Position numbers and translations under genes: made by a program
Shown: piece after piece, positions 8,890 through 17,701 of the stretch
How the letters are laid out: each line of letters opens with the position of its first letter
Position numbering within the stretch: the first letter of the stretch is position 1
Source of the DNA: an uncultured Clostridia bacterium
GTDB taxonomy: Bacteria > Bacillota > Clostridia > TANB77 > CAG-508
Length of the DNA stretch: 64,000 bases
Assembly: GCA_934133005.1 (NCBI GenBank)
Contig: CAKPAI010000006.1
Location: 5,594 to 69,593 of the forward strand
Reading direction: 5' to 3'
The notes under the pieces: model-generated
The model's database searches: none
Seen by the model: only the letters and a program-made list of their open reading frames with translations
Told to the model about the DNA's origin: nothing

Positions 8890-10048
8890 CTATAAAAATG
8901 AGTAACTAGATTTTATAGTAGTGGTAACTGAAACATTGAAAAAGCTATTTCTATAATTATCTAGCCAGTTATAATTAATCCAATCTTTAGATGATGAAAA
9001 ATATTTGACAGCATACTTTCCAAATCCGTCAATATCACAATTATATTCTTTTGAAGTTTTATATAAGTATTTATAGATTTGTTTAGAAAAATATTTACTA
9101 AAAGAATCCTCAAGTATTTTAATATTCTCTTTGCTAGTATAGTCAGTATTATTTGAAACTACGCGTTCATCTAAAGAAAGAATTTTTATTTGTAAATTAA
9201 TTTTACTTGTTATATAAGGAGAGTTATTTATAAACTGAACATTGTTTTTACTAGACTTTTTCAACCTAATTTCAACATCTATACTAGAATTAATGTTAAA
9301 CGGATTAGGTAGTTGTAATTTGCAACTGCTTAGACTATTAGAAACAATCATATGACAAATGGTTTCAAGAACATTAAGTTCGCCAACTAATTTATCCTCT
9401 TTAAATAAGGTTAACCCCATTAATTCAAGTTGTGTAGTATTGTTATTTGTGCAAATAGAACCAAGTGAAGCTATGGGTTCTGAAAACGTATCATAATAAT
9501 CTGAAAAAAATTCAATTAGAGAAATATTTTTTGTATAACCGCTAAAGTCATTAGAAGTAAGAGTTAAAGAATAATATTTCGAAGCTAAATCTTCTAAAAC
9601 TGGTTTGGAAGAATTTAAAAAATTTTCTGCAGTACTTTTACTAATAATAATATTGGCATGAGGACTCATCTCAACATTATCTGTAAGAGTTGTTATATAT
9701 TTCCCAATACCAGAAACAGCTAGTTTTTCAGATATAACAATTGCTTTACACTGAGATAAATTTATTAAGCGACTAGTATGACTATTAAATAAATCTATTC
9801 CAGATTCAATAGAAGAACATTCGACTGAATTTATAATGTTTGTTGCAGTTTGCTTACCAGATTCAGCGCTTGTTTTTGCAAGTTGTATAGTTAATTTAAG
9901 AGGAGAAGTATCCCCTACATCTAGACCGAAGAGCTATAACATAAGCAAGATTACTAATATTGTTAGAATTATATCCAGATGAAAAAGAAAAAAACGAAAG
10001 GGATATAATAATGATGAAAACTAATATAATTTTTATATAATTATTCAT
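8890..10048 (-). CDS. gerAC: Germinant receptor subunit GerAC, frame interrupted by a +1 shift at CGG
   Basis: Ger(x)C subunit of a spore germinant receptor, normally a lipoprotein on the inner spore membrane. Reading from ATG 10048 (overlapping the gerAB end by 8 bases), the first 40 codons give a hydrophobic N-terminus and NISNLAYVIAL. Codon 41 is CGG (9926-9928), and that frame stops 9 codons later. Skipping its C continues as GLDVGD, LKLTIQLA, and on to the conserved C-terminal domain, ending at 8890. The total would be 385 residues, normal for the family. A second oddity is that no cysteine stands where the lipobox should end (SFSSGYNS). It may be a pseudogene, a programmed frameshift or a sequence error; homology to GerAC is clear. 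Confidence 0.82.
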
Positions 10049-11141
10049 TTCCATTCCTCCTCTTTTTTAAATTAGCAATAAATAAAAGTAACGGGAAAAA
10101 GAAAAATACTATAGGCCCAACTATAAATTTTGATATTATAGTATCTATACGCCTAACTGAAATTAAACTTACTGGTAGTATAGCACTAATAAATATTATA
10201 ATACATAAAGGTATTACAAATGGTCGAATGTTTTTTACACAAACTAGTTTTCTTAGTATTTTTAATATAAACATTACTGCAATATTTAAATAAGTCATAA
10301 ATGATAAAACCCAAACTAATATGAAGAGTGATTCAGGGTGTTGAAAATATTCTCCAAATTGATTGTTAGATATAAGCAAATAAAGAGGAGAAATAGTTTC
10401 AATGCTGGTTACAAAAGAAAAAGAAAGCAGCAAACATACGGTGGAAAGAACAAGCAATATAGAAGTGATTACTACTGAAATTATTGCTATTTTATTAAAG
10501 TTTTTTGAACTGGAATCCTGTAACATAGAAGGAATAAGATACAATACCATTAAGCCATTAAATGAAAATACATTTACTAATCCATTTAAGAAAGTTTCTT
10601 GTAATCCGTTTCCAAGTATGGGAAAAATTCTTTGATAGGTCATATTAGGGACAGCTAATAAAAAACAGAAAACTAAACTTAAAATCATAAGAAAACATAT
10701 AAGAAGGTTTGTTTTAATTGTACTACATTCACTTATAAAACTTGCTATACAAGCTACAATAATAAAAATCAATATTAAATAAACTACGTGAGTGTTTGCA
10801 TAGTATAAAATATGCAAAATCTCGCAAAATTCACGTATGAGAATAGCAGATATAAATATTATATATATGACTACAAATATACCAACTATATTTTTTAAAA
10901 TTTTACCGCCAAGGAACTCAGAAATATCAAATATATCAGAACCAGAGAATTTTTTGTATAATATGGATATTACAAGAGTTAAGAATATAGCAATAATACT
11001 AATATACAATACATTTAATATTGCTGATGAACCGATTGAAATTAAAATGTTTTGAGGCAGACATAAAATTAGACGATTTACAGATACAACTAAAATCAGA
11101 GCAATTGCTTCAATTGTGCTTATTTTATTTATAGTAGACAT
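10041..11141 (-). CDS. gerAB: Spore germination permease GerAB
   Basis: Integral membrane subunit of a GerA-type germinant receptor, an amino-acid-permease-fold protein thought to bind small germinants. It has 366 residues, almost wholly hydrophobic, with about ten membrane segments from the N-terminal ISTIEAIALILVVSVNRL to the last span before a basic KKRRNGNE end. ATG 11141 has AAAGG just upstream within the gerAA tail, and the gene begins 5 bases after gerAA stops, so the subunits are probably translated together. Order A-B-C is the classical one. Reading frame is intact, in contrast to the next gene. Confidence 0.9.
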   Translation of the reverse strand: MSTINKISTIEAIALILVVSVNRLILCLPQNILISIGSSAILNVLYISIIAIFLTLVISILYKKFSGSDIFDISEFLGGKILKNIVGIFVVIYIIFISAILIREFCEILHILYYANTHVVYLILIFIIVACIASFISECSTIKTNLLICFLMILSLVFCFLLAVPNMTYQRIFPILGNGLQETFLNGLVNVFSFNGLMVLYLIPSMLQDSSSKNFNKIAIISVVITSILLVLSTVCLLLSFSFVTSIETISPLYLLISNNQFGEYFQHPESLFILVWVLSFMTYLNIAVMFILKILRKLVCVKNIRPFVIPLCIIIFISAILPVSLISVRRIDTIISKFIVGPIVFFFFPLLLFIANLKKRRNGNE

Positions 11142-11146
11142 GATTT

Positions 11147-12907
11147 TTAATTTCCTTTCTTATATTTCCAAGCCATACTAATTTTATCTTGTTCTTTTGG
11201 TCGTTTGGTATGGAGAAAACTTGCTCTATTTTCTCTCTGCCAAGCAGGGGATAAAATAAGGCCTCTTTTGAATATATTTTGAAAATATGAAACTCCGAAA
11301 GATTTTATATCTGACAAAATTAATATATATACAATTAATCCGGAAGCTAACCCTAAGAATCCTACTAATGCTCCAAGCATTGTGAAAACGAAACGTAGCG
11401 TTCTAGAATGAAAACTTAATGTAAAATCTGGAATAGAAAATGAGCATATACCAGTTAAGGCTACAATTATTATTAAAATAGGACTAACAATACTTGCTTC
11501 TACTGCAGCTTGCCCCAAAATTAGTGCACCAACGATACCTATAGTTGAACCAACAGGAGAGGGAACTCTAACACTTGCTTCTCGTATAAGTTCAAAAGAA
11601 AATTCCATTAATAGTAGTTCAAACAAGATTGGAAATGGTACGTTTTCTCTTGAAGAGACAATTGCATAAAGCAATTCTGTAGGAATAAGTTCTTGGTGAA
11701 AGTTTGTAATAGACATATATATTCCGGGCAATAAAATAGCTATTATATAAGCTGCAAAACGTAAAAATCTAACAAAATTTGAATATTGATGTTTTAAATT
11801 TAAGTCTTCAGGAGATAACAAGAAATCAGAAAAAGTTGCAGGAGCAATTAAAATATAAGGTGAGCCATTAACAATTATTGCAACTCTTCCATCAAATATT
11901 AAGTTAGTAGTTTTATCTGGTCTTTCAGTGGATATTATTTGAGGAAAGCTAAAACGTTTATCATCTTGAATAAGTTCTTCAAGTTGCCCAGAAGAAGTCA
12001 AATGGTCAATTTTTAAATTGCTTAACCTGTAATGTACTTCATTTACGAGATCAGAGTTAGCCACATTTTTTAGATAGCATATGGCACATGGAGTTTTACT
12101 TAATGTTCCAATATTAAGAGATTCTATTACTAAATTTTCATTATTTACGTATCTACGAATAAGAGAGGTATTAGTGCGTAAGTTTTCTGTAAAACCTACT
12201 TGTGATCCTTTTATAACTATTTCATTATTAGGGGTGTCTAAATTTCTTTGAGAAAATCCTTTTACATCAATATTGTAAGCAATATCCAAAGTATCAACGA
12301 ATAGAGCACAGTTTCCAGCATTAACTGCTTCTACTATATCATCAAATTTGTTTGTCTGTCTTACATCATTTTGAGGAATTAGACATTCAGTAATATAATT
12401 GCTAATATTAAACTTTTTTATTTTTCGAACAGTAATATTATTTGTTTTAACCTCAGAAATTACTTTAGTTTGAATTCCGTCAAAAGAATTAGCAGAATTT
12501 TTTAGCATTAAAGGCTTCAAAATATAATTGCTAATTAAATCTGGAGAACTCATTCCATCAATATAAATAATAAAAGCTTTATATTGTTTGTTCCTAGCAG
12601 ATAAAGTGAATTTCCTAATGACTATATCAGAGTTTATTAAAGTATTAAATCTTACATTAATGTATTCTAGATTCACATCATATGAAGGAAAAACTCTATC
12701 AGAGGAAGTATCTTTTAAGTCCTCTTGTTCTAAAGTAATATTTTCTAATTGTTTTTCGGATTTTCCTTCTTGTACATTAATAGTAGTAGCATTGGTATAG
12801 GAATTTAAAGTGAAATCATAATTGTTAGGATCTTCAGTATAAAATAACTCGTGAATATCTAATTTTAGTTTTTCTGAAAAATTTTTGAGTTTATTTTGAA
12901 AGTTCAA
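11147..12907 (-). CDS. gerAA: Spore germination protein GerAA (GerA/SpoVAF family)
   Basis: A subunit of the GerA-type germinant receptor in the inner spore membrane. It has 586 residues: a long hydrophilic N-terminal region (about 1-385) with the conserved FDGRVAIIVNGSP and APATFSDFL segments, then a membrane domain with about five spans (about 390-560) containing PFPILFELLLMEF and VPSPVGSTIGIVGALILG, and a short basic tail. Start is TTG 12907, supported by AAGGAGG 7 bases upstream on the minus strand. First gene of a gerAA-AB-AC operon divergent from spoIVA; forespore (SigG) control is expected from the family but I could not assign a promoter confidently. Confidence 0.94.
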   Translation of the reverse strand: MNFQNKLKNFSEKLKLDIHELFYTEDPNNYDFTLNSYTNATTINVQEGKSEKQLENITLEQEDLKDTSSDRVFPSYDVNLEYINVRFNTLINSDIVIRKFTLSARNKQYKAFIIYIDGMSSPDLISNYILKPLMLKNSANSFDGIQTKVISEVKTNNITVRKIKKFNISNYITECLIPQNDVRQTNKFDDIVEAVNAGNCALFVDTLDIAYNIDVKGFSQRNLDTPNNEIVIKGSQVGFTENLRTNTSLIRRYVNNENLVIESLNIGTLSKTPCAICYLKNVANSDLVNEVHYRLSNLKIDHLTSSGQLEELIQDDKRFSFPQIISTERPDKTTNLIFDGRVAIIVNGSPYILIAPATFSDFLLSPEDLNLKHQYSNFVRFLRFAAYIIAILLPGIYMSITNFHQELIPTELLYAIVSSRENVPFPILFELLLMEFSFELIREASVRVPSPVGSTIGIVGALILGQAAVEASIVSPILIIIVALTGICSFSIPDFTLSFHSRTLRFVFTMLGALVGFLGLASGLIVYILILSDIKSFGVSYFQNIFKRGLILSPAWQRENRASFLHTKRPKEQDKISMAWKYKKGN

Positions 12908-12923
12908 ATAAATACCTCCTTAA

Positions 12924-13053
12924 TGCACAAATATAGCTTTTTGAATTTTTAACTAGTATTTCCTGAAAAAATGAAAATATGTGAAAAACTTTATTTATAT
13001 GTGCATAAGTTTAAAAAAATAAAATATAAATTAAATAAAGTTGCACAAATATA
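12924..13053. repeat. 12-base direct repeats in the gerAA/spoIVA divergent promoter region
   Basis: TGCACAAATATA occurs at 12924-12935 and again at 13042-13053, one copy near each gene start, each beside the local Shine-Dalgarno. A related GTGCATAAG lies between them near 13003. The intergenic region is about 160 bases and must hold promoters for both sporulation units. The repeats could be a shared regulator site or chance in A/T-rich DNA. Confidence 0.4.
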
Positions 13054-13068
13054 AGGAGGTAAAATACA

Positions 13069-14548
13069 ATGAATGATAATAGATTATATCAAGATATAGC
13101 TAAAAGAACGGATGGAGATATTTATATAGGAGTTGTTGGACCAGTTAGAACAGGAAAATCTACATTTATAAAACGATTTATGGATTTGATGGTAATACCT
13201 AATATCGATAATGAATATAAACGTGAAAGAGCAAAAGATGAACTTCCACAAAGTGCAGGTGGAAGGACAATAATGACAACAGAACCTAAATTTGTACCGA
13301 ATGAAGCGATACGGAATAACTGTTGGAGATAACATTAAATTAAATGTAAGGCTAGTGGATTGTGTTGGATATTTAGTAAATAATGCTATTGGATATTTAG
13401 AAGATGATATGCCAAGAATGGTAAAAACGCCATGGTCAGATGAAGCAATTCCATTTGGCCAGGCTGCAGAGATAGGAACACAAAAGGTAATACAAGAACA
13501 CTCAACTATTGGTATTATAGTTACAACCGATGGAACAATAACTGATATTCCAAGGGAAGATTATATAGAAGCGGAAGAAAGAGTTGTAAAAGAATTAAAA
13601 GAGCTACATAAACCTTTTATTATAGTATTAAACTCAAATGAACCCACATCAGAATATACAATGCAATTAGCAGAAAAGCTGAGTGCAAAGTATGATGCAC
13701 AAGTAGTGCCAACTAATTGTGATTTATTAACAGAAGAGAAAGTTGATGAAATATTTGGAAAAATGTTATATGAATTTCCAATTGACAGAATAAATATAAA
13801 TTTTCCAAAGTGGGTAGATGGGTTACCAGATGATCATTGGTTAAAAGAGGAGCTATATAATGAAATAAAAAATACTTTTAAGGATGTGATGATACTAAAA
13901 CAAATAGATGGCAGAATAACAAAATTGCAAAACACAGAAGTAATATCAAGTACAATAATAAGCGAAATAATGCTAGGAACTGGTAGTATAAATGTAAAAA
14001 TAAATTTATTAGATAATTTATTTTATAAAGTACTTACAGAAATATCAGGAGTTAACATTACCAATGAAGGTGAATTATTTTCGAGTATGATTCAATTTGC
14101 AAATACAAAGAAAAAGTATGATAAGATAGCATATGCATTAGATGAAGTAAATACTAAAGGATATGGAATTGTAACTCCAAGTATAGATGAGCTAATATTA
14201 GAAGAACCTGAAATGGTAAAACAAGGTTCAAGATATGGTGTAAAATTAAAAGCAAAAGCTCCGTCTATTCATTTAATAAAGGCAGAAATAGAAACAGAAG
14301 TATCTCCAATAGTAGGAAGTGAAAAACAGTCACAAGAACTTGTAGAGTCATTACTTTCAGATTTTGAAAATGAGCCTCAAAAAATATGGGAATCAAATAT
14401 TTTTGGAAAGAGTTTGCATGAGCTTGTAAATGAAGGATTACAGGCAAAACTAATGAAAATGCCAGAAGATGCACAATTAAAGCTTCAAGAAACGTTGGAA
14501 AGAATAATAAATGAGGGAAGTGGAGGACTAATCTGCATAATTCTTTAA
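13069..14548 (+). CDS. spoIVA: Stage IV sporulation protein A, frame interrupted by a +1 shift at CGG
   Basis: SpoIVA is the ATP-hydrolysing scaffold that polymerises on the forespore surface as the base of the spore coat. The start has AAGGAGG (13053-13059). Residues 1-81 include Walker A GPVRTGKST near 24 and TTEPKFVPNEAI. Codon 82 is CGG (13312-13314); reading on meets TAA at 13330. Skipping the C resumes at once with GITVGD, VRLVDCVGY, PFGQAAEIGT, VIQEHSTIGI, and the highly conserved end ETLERIINEGSGGL. With one skipped base the product is 492 residues, the length I recall for Bacillus subtilis SpoIVA, and alignment needs no gap at the junction. It could be a programmed shift, a recent lesion or a sequencing error. 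Confidence 0.9.
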
Positions 14549-14582
14549 TTTTAAATAAAAGTTGATATTTAAAGTAAAAGGC

Positions 14583-14611
14583 TTGAATGAAATGAAACAA
14601 TGTGATATTAT
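14583..14611 (+). promoter_or_regulatory. Probable SigA promoter for the UAP1-like gene
   Basis: TTGAAT (14583-14588), 17-base spacer, TATTAT (14606-14611), with a TGA extension immediately upstream of the -10. It lies between the spoIVA stop and the pyrophosphorylase start, so that gene need not depend on sporulation transcription. Confidence 0.5.
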
Positions 14612-14667
14612 TGGGCTGTTGGGAAAAGTTTCACAATATACTAACTAGGCGTGGAAGGAGAACGAAA

Positions 14668-15924
14668 ATGAATAAGCAAACAAAATTAGAACAAGCAATA
14701 GAAATACTAACAGCCAATAATCAACAAGAAATAATAAAAATAATAAATAAACTTGATGAAGAGAAAAAGAAAAAGTTAGTTAATCAAGTATTAGAATTAG
14801 ATTTTGAAGAATTGAATAAATTATATAGTAAAGTAAATGAAAGTATAATAAAAAAAGATCAAAAAATAGAACATGTAAAACATACTGACAAAGATAAAAT
14901 GACAGATGAACAAAAAGTTAAGTATTCAAATATTGGTGAAAGAATTATAAAGAATGGAGAATATGCAGTCGTTACAATGGCTGGTGGTCAGGGAACAAGA
15001 CTTGGACATAAAGGACCAAAAGGAACATTTAAATTAGAAGTTGAACCTGAGCCTAAGTATTTATTTCAGATTCTTGCTGAAAATTTGGAAGACGCAAATA
15101 GAAAATATGGAATAATACTTAATTGGTATATAATGACAAGCACAGAAAACAGAGAAGCAACTGAAAATTGTTTTAAAGAACATAATTATTTTGGATATGA
15201 TAAAGAGCATATAAAATTCTTCAACCAAGGTAATTTACCTTTAATGTTTACTAATGGCAAATTAGTATTAGATAAAGATTATTCAATAAAAATTGCAGCA
15301 GATGGAAATGGCTGTATATATAAAGCAATGAAAAAATGTGGAATATTACAAGACATGAAAGAAAAAGGAATAAAGTGGGTTTTTATTGGTGCAGTAGACA
15401 ACGCTTTATTAAATATGGTAGATACTATCCTTTTAGGACTAACAGTTGAAAACAATGATAAAGTTGCAACAAAATCAATAGTTAAAAATTCTCCAAAAGA
15501 AAAAGTAGGAGTTTTTTGCAAAATAAATGGTACGGTTTCAGTTATTGAATATAGCGAGTTACCAGAAGAAATGGCTATTTTAGTAGATGAAGATGGCGAG
15601 CTTTTGTATGGGGAAGCACATATAATGTGTAACTTATTTTCTATGGAAGCATTAGAAAAAATTGCTGATATAGATTTACCATATCATGTGGCACATAAAA
15701 AAACTGACTACATGAATGAAAATGGAGAGTTTATAGAAGCGACAGAACCAAATGCATATAAATTTGAAGCTTTTATATTTGATGCATTTAACTACTTTGA
15801 TAATATTACTATATTAAGAGGAAGAAGAGAAGATGATTTTGCTCCAATAAAAAACAAGAATGGAGTAGATAGTCCAGAAACTGCAATAAAATTATATAAT
15901 GATTATTGGAAAAGTAAAAGATAA
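14668..15924 (+). CDS. UAP1/AGX-type UTP-dependent sugar-1-phosphate uridylyltransferase
   Basis: Makes a UDP-sugar, probably UDP-GlcNAc or UDP-GalNAc, from UTP and the sugar-1-phosphate; cytosolic. ATG 14668 (418 residues) is supported by AAGGAG at 14655-14660. After a charged helical N-terminus (about 1-90) comes the nucleotide-binding loop MAGGQGTRLGHKGPKG, then VDNALLNMVD, a GEAHIMCNLFS segment, and the C-terminal KFEAFIFDAF with RREDDFAPIKN. This is the eukaryote-like UDPGP family (COG4284 type), distinct from bacterial GlmU and GalU. The sugar specificity cannot be read from sequence. Its product could feed the downstream polysaccharide region. Confidence 0.85.
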   Translation: MNKQTKLEQAIEILTANNQQEIIKIINKLDEEKKKKLVNQVLELDFEELNKLYSKVNESIIKKDQKIEHVKHTDKDKMTDEQKVKYSNIGERIIKNGEYAVVTMAGGQGTRLGHKGPKGTFKLEVEPEPKYLFQILAENLEDANRKYGIILNWYIMTSTENREATENCFKEHNYFGYDKEHIKFFNQGNLPLMFTNGKLVLDKDYSIKIAADGNGCIYKAMKKCGILQDMKEKGIKWVFIGAVDNALLNMVDTILLGLTVENNDKVATKSIVKNSPKEKVGVFCKINGTVSVIEYSELPEEMAILVDEDGELLYGEAHIMCNLFSMEALEKIADIDLPYHVAHKKTDYMNENGEFIEATEPNAYKFEAFIFDAFNYFDNITILRGRREDDFAPIKNKNGVDSPETAIKLYNDYWKSKR

Positions 15925-15926
15925 AT

Positions 15927-16007
15927 AAAATAACCTTAAATTTTACATAAAATAAGCTTGAAGTACAAAAAGTACCAAACTTAAAATGTAAGATTTAGGG
16001 CTATTTT
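15927..16007. terminator. Long hairpin between convergent genes, bidirectional terminator
   Basis: Arms 15927-15948 and 15986-16007 pair over 22 positions with one mismatch and two G-U pairs on the plus strand. The interior (TAAGCTTG against CAAACTTA and a GTAC/GTAC tip) extends the stem with small bulges. T-rich sequence follows on the right and A-rich precedes on the left, so both converging transcripts could end here. It is longer than usual for an intrinsic terminator. Confidence 0.6.
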
Positions 16008-16019
16008 CATTTTTGAATG

Positions 16020-16406
16020 TTAAGCAATGAAAAAATCAACAACACCATATATAAGTGCGCCAATTATTGCAGAAATCCAAGAGATAGAGTAACCAGCTAC
16101 AAAATATTGAATGACATAGAGTAGTGCGACGGCAAGAACGAATCCTAAAAATCCTCTACCAAAAGCACTAGCCTTAAGTCCAGTAAAAGTAACTATTAAA
16201 TAATCTGCAACAGTTAAAACGACAGCTGCAAGTGCTAAAGTCCATATGTTTGCAATAGTAAATCCAGGTGTAAAGAAAGCAGTTATTGCAAGAATTATAG
16301 CGGAAGTGACAAACCTTAAAAGTACACTTACAAAAGGACTATTACTTTCTCCTGCAACTTGTGTTTGGATCTTTTCATTTCCTATAGTATTATTTTTTTC
16401 TTCCAT
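16020..16406 (-). CDS. YvlD-like (phage holin superfamily IV) small membrane protein
   Basis: A 128-residue protein starting at ATG 16406, chosen because AAGGAG lies about 9 bases upstream on the minus strand; the open frame extends further 5' but with unconserved residues. After a hydrophilic N-terminus it has about four membrane segments, and the segment LRFVTSAIILAITAFFTPG fits the Phage_holin_4_2/YvlD family. These chromosomal proteins are not phage holins in practice, and their function is unsettled. It is convergent with the uridylyltransferase gene and divergent from the DUF421 gene. Confidence 0.72.
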   Translation of the reverse strand: MEEKNNTIGNEKIQTQVAGESNSPFVSVLLRFVTSAIILAITAFFTPGFTIANIWTLALAAVVLTVADYLIVTFTGLKASAFGRGFLGFVLAVALLYVIQYFVAGYSISWISAIIGALIYGVVDFFIA

Positions 16407-16538
16407 AATTTTAGCTCCTTTCATTATAATATAAAAAGCTATATTGTTATTATGAACTAATAATTTTGTTTTATTCAAATATGAATAAAAAGAATAAATA
16501 AAGAACAAAATATAAAAAGATGAAAGGAAAAATATAAT

Positions 16539-17252
16539 ATGATTGCAACTTTTGTAAGATCAATAATTTTATATATAATAGTTTTAGTTGTTATGCGAAT
16601 TATGGGAAAAAGAGAGATAGGACAGCTTCAGCCATTTGAACTTGCAATAGCAATAATGATCGCAGATTTAGCATCAATACCGATGACAGATATTGGAATT
16701 CCAATATCAAATGGAATAATTCCTATTTTTGGTTTACTAGTAATGCATATAATTATATCTGTACTAAACTTGAAGAGTAGAAAAATAAAAGAACTTATAT
16801 GTGGCAAACCTACAATACTAATATATCAAGGAAAAATTGATGAGAAACAATTAAAAAAAGAAAGGTATACAGTAAGTGAACTTCAGGAAAAACTAAGAAG
16901 TAGCAATGTAATGGACTTAGGAGACGTAGAATATGCAATATTAGAAACTAGTGGAGATATAACTGTAATACAAAAGCCAGATAAGAGAGCTGCAACACCA
17001 GAAGACTTTGGAATTATGCCTGAATATGAGGGAATATCATATAACTTAATTTTAGATGGAAAAGTAATTAAAGAAAATTTAAAAGCAATAAATAAAGACT
17101 ATGCTTGGTTAAAAAAACAAGTTAATAAATTTCAAGTAGAACCGGAAGAAGCGTTAGTAGTATCAATAAATGGGAAAGGGAAAATATTTTGTCAGGCAAA
17201 AGAAAAAGAAATTGAAAAGAAGATAAAAAATCAAGATGATACTATATTATAG
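16539..17252 (+). CDS. DUF421 (YetF-type) membrane protein
   Basis: 237 residues: N-terminal membrane domain of about three spans containing the family block VMRIMGKREIGQLQPFELA, followed by a soluble alpha/beta domain with KPTILIYQGKID and the segment DLGDVEYAILETSGDI. YetF-family proteins occur widely in spore formers, and some Bacillus members affect spore resistance, but no such role can be shown here. AAAGGA precedes the start. It overlaps or abuts the next gene, and the DUF421-DUF4363 pairing is recurrent in Clostridia. Confidence 0.85.
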   Translation: MIATFVRSIILYIIVLVVMRIMGKREIGQLQPFELAIAIMIADLASIPMTDIGIPISNGIIPIFGLLVMHIIISVLNLKSRKIKELICGKPTILIYQGKIDEKQLKKERYTVSELQEKLRSSNVMDLGDVEYAILETSGDITVIQKPDKRAATPEDFGIMPEYEGISYNLILDGKVIKENLKAINKDYAWLKKQVNKFQVEPEEALVVSINGKGKIFCQAKEKEIEKKIKNQDDTIL

Positions 17253-17265
17253 AAGGATGGTATGC

Positions 17266-17661
17266 ATGAGGAAAGAGGTTATTATAGTTATTCTTATAAT
17301 TGCAATTATATTTACAGTAAATGCAATATCTCAAAAATTTACTACAGAAAGTGTACAAAGAATAACAAAAGATTTAGATGAATTAGAAAGCATGGCAAAA
17401 GAAAATGAAGAGAGCAAAAACAAAGAAGAAATAAGTAAAATAATTGAAAAAGTAAAGAGTGATTGGTCAAATATAAATTATATTATGTCATGTTATATTG
17501 AACATGATGAAATGGAAAAGGTGAATTCGTCGATGGTAAAATTTGAAACAGCGTTTAACTTAGATGAGTATAATGAAGGAATAATAGAACTAGAAAATTG
17601 TAAATATATTTTAAAACATATAAAAGAAAAAGAGTCCATACGAATAATAAACTTTTTCTAA
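17266..17661 (+). CDS. DUF4363 family membrane-anchored protein
   Basis: 131 residues with one N-terminal membrane segment (VIIVILIIAIIFTVNAI) and a helical extracytoplasmic domain rich in Glu and Lys, including SDWSNINYIMSCYIEHDEME. I chose ATG 17266, with AAGGA at 17253-17257; in-frame starts upstream overlap the DUF421 gene. The pairing with DUF421 supports the family call. No function is known, and a joint membrane complex is inference. Confidence 0.72.
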   Translation: MRKEVIIVILIIAIIFTVNAISQKFTTESVQRITKDLDELESMAKENEESKNKEEISKIIEKVKSDWSNINYIMSCYIEHDEMEKVNSSMVKFETAFNLDEYNEGIIELENCKYILKHIKEKESIRIINFF

Positions 17662-17667
17662 AAATAA

Positions 17668-17701
17668 AAAAGAAACTTGGTTTAGCTATCAAGTTTCTTT
17701 T
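17668..17701. terminator. Bidirectional terminator with stem inside the HD gene end
   Basis: AAAAGAAACTTG (17668-17679) pairs perfectly with CAAGTTTCTTTT (17690-17701) around a 10-base loop. It serves the DUF4363 gene on + and overlaps the last codons and stop of the HD-domain gene on -. Confidence 0.8.

Noticed and set aside
10402..11055. Plus-strand open frames inside gerAB.
   Set aside because: gerAB on the minus strand is a complete membrane protein with conserved context; the plus-strand frames have no recognisable features.
12940..13040. Attempted SigG and SigE promoter assignment between gerAA and spoIVA.
   Set aside because: Only partial matches (for example AATACTA on minus) with poor partner elements; not strong enough to list as sites.
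16407..16508. Upstream extension of the YvlD-like gene by 34 codons.
   Set aside because: AAGGAG lies just before the ATG at 16406, and the extra residues look like translated intergenic A/T-rich DNA.
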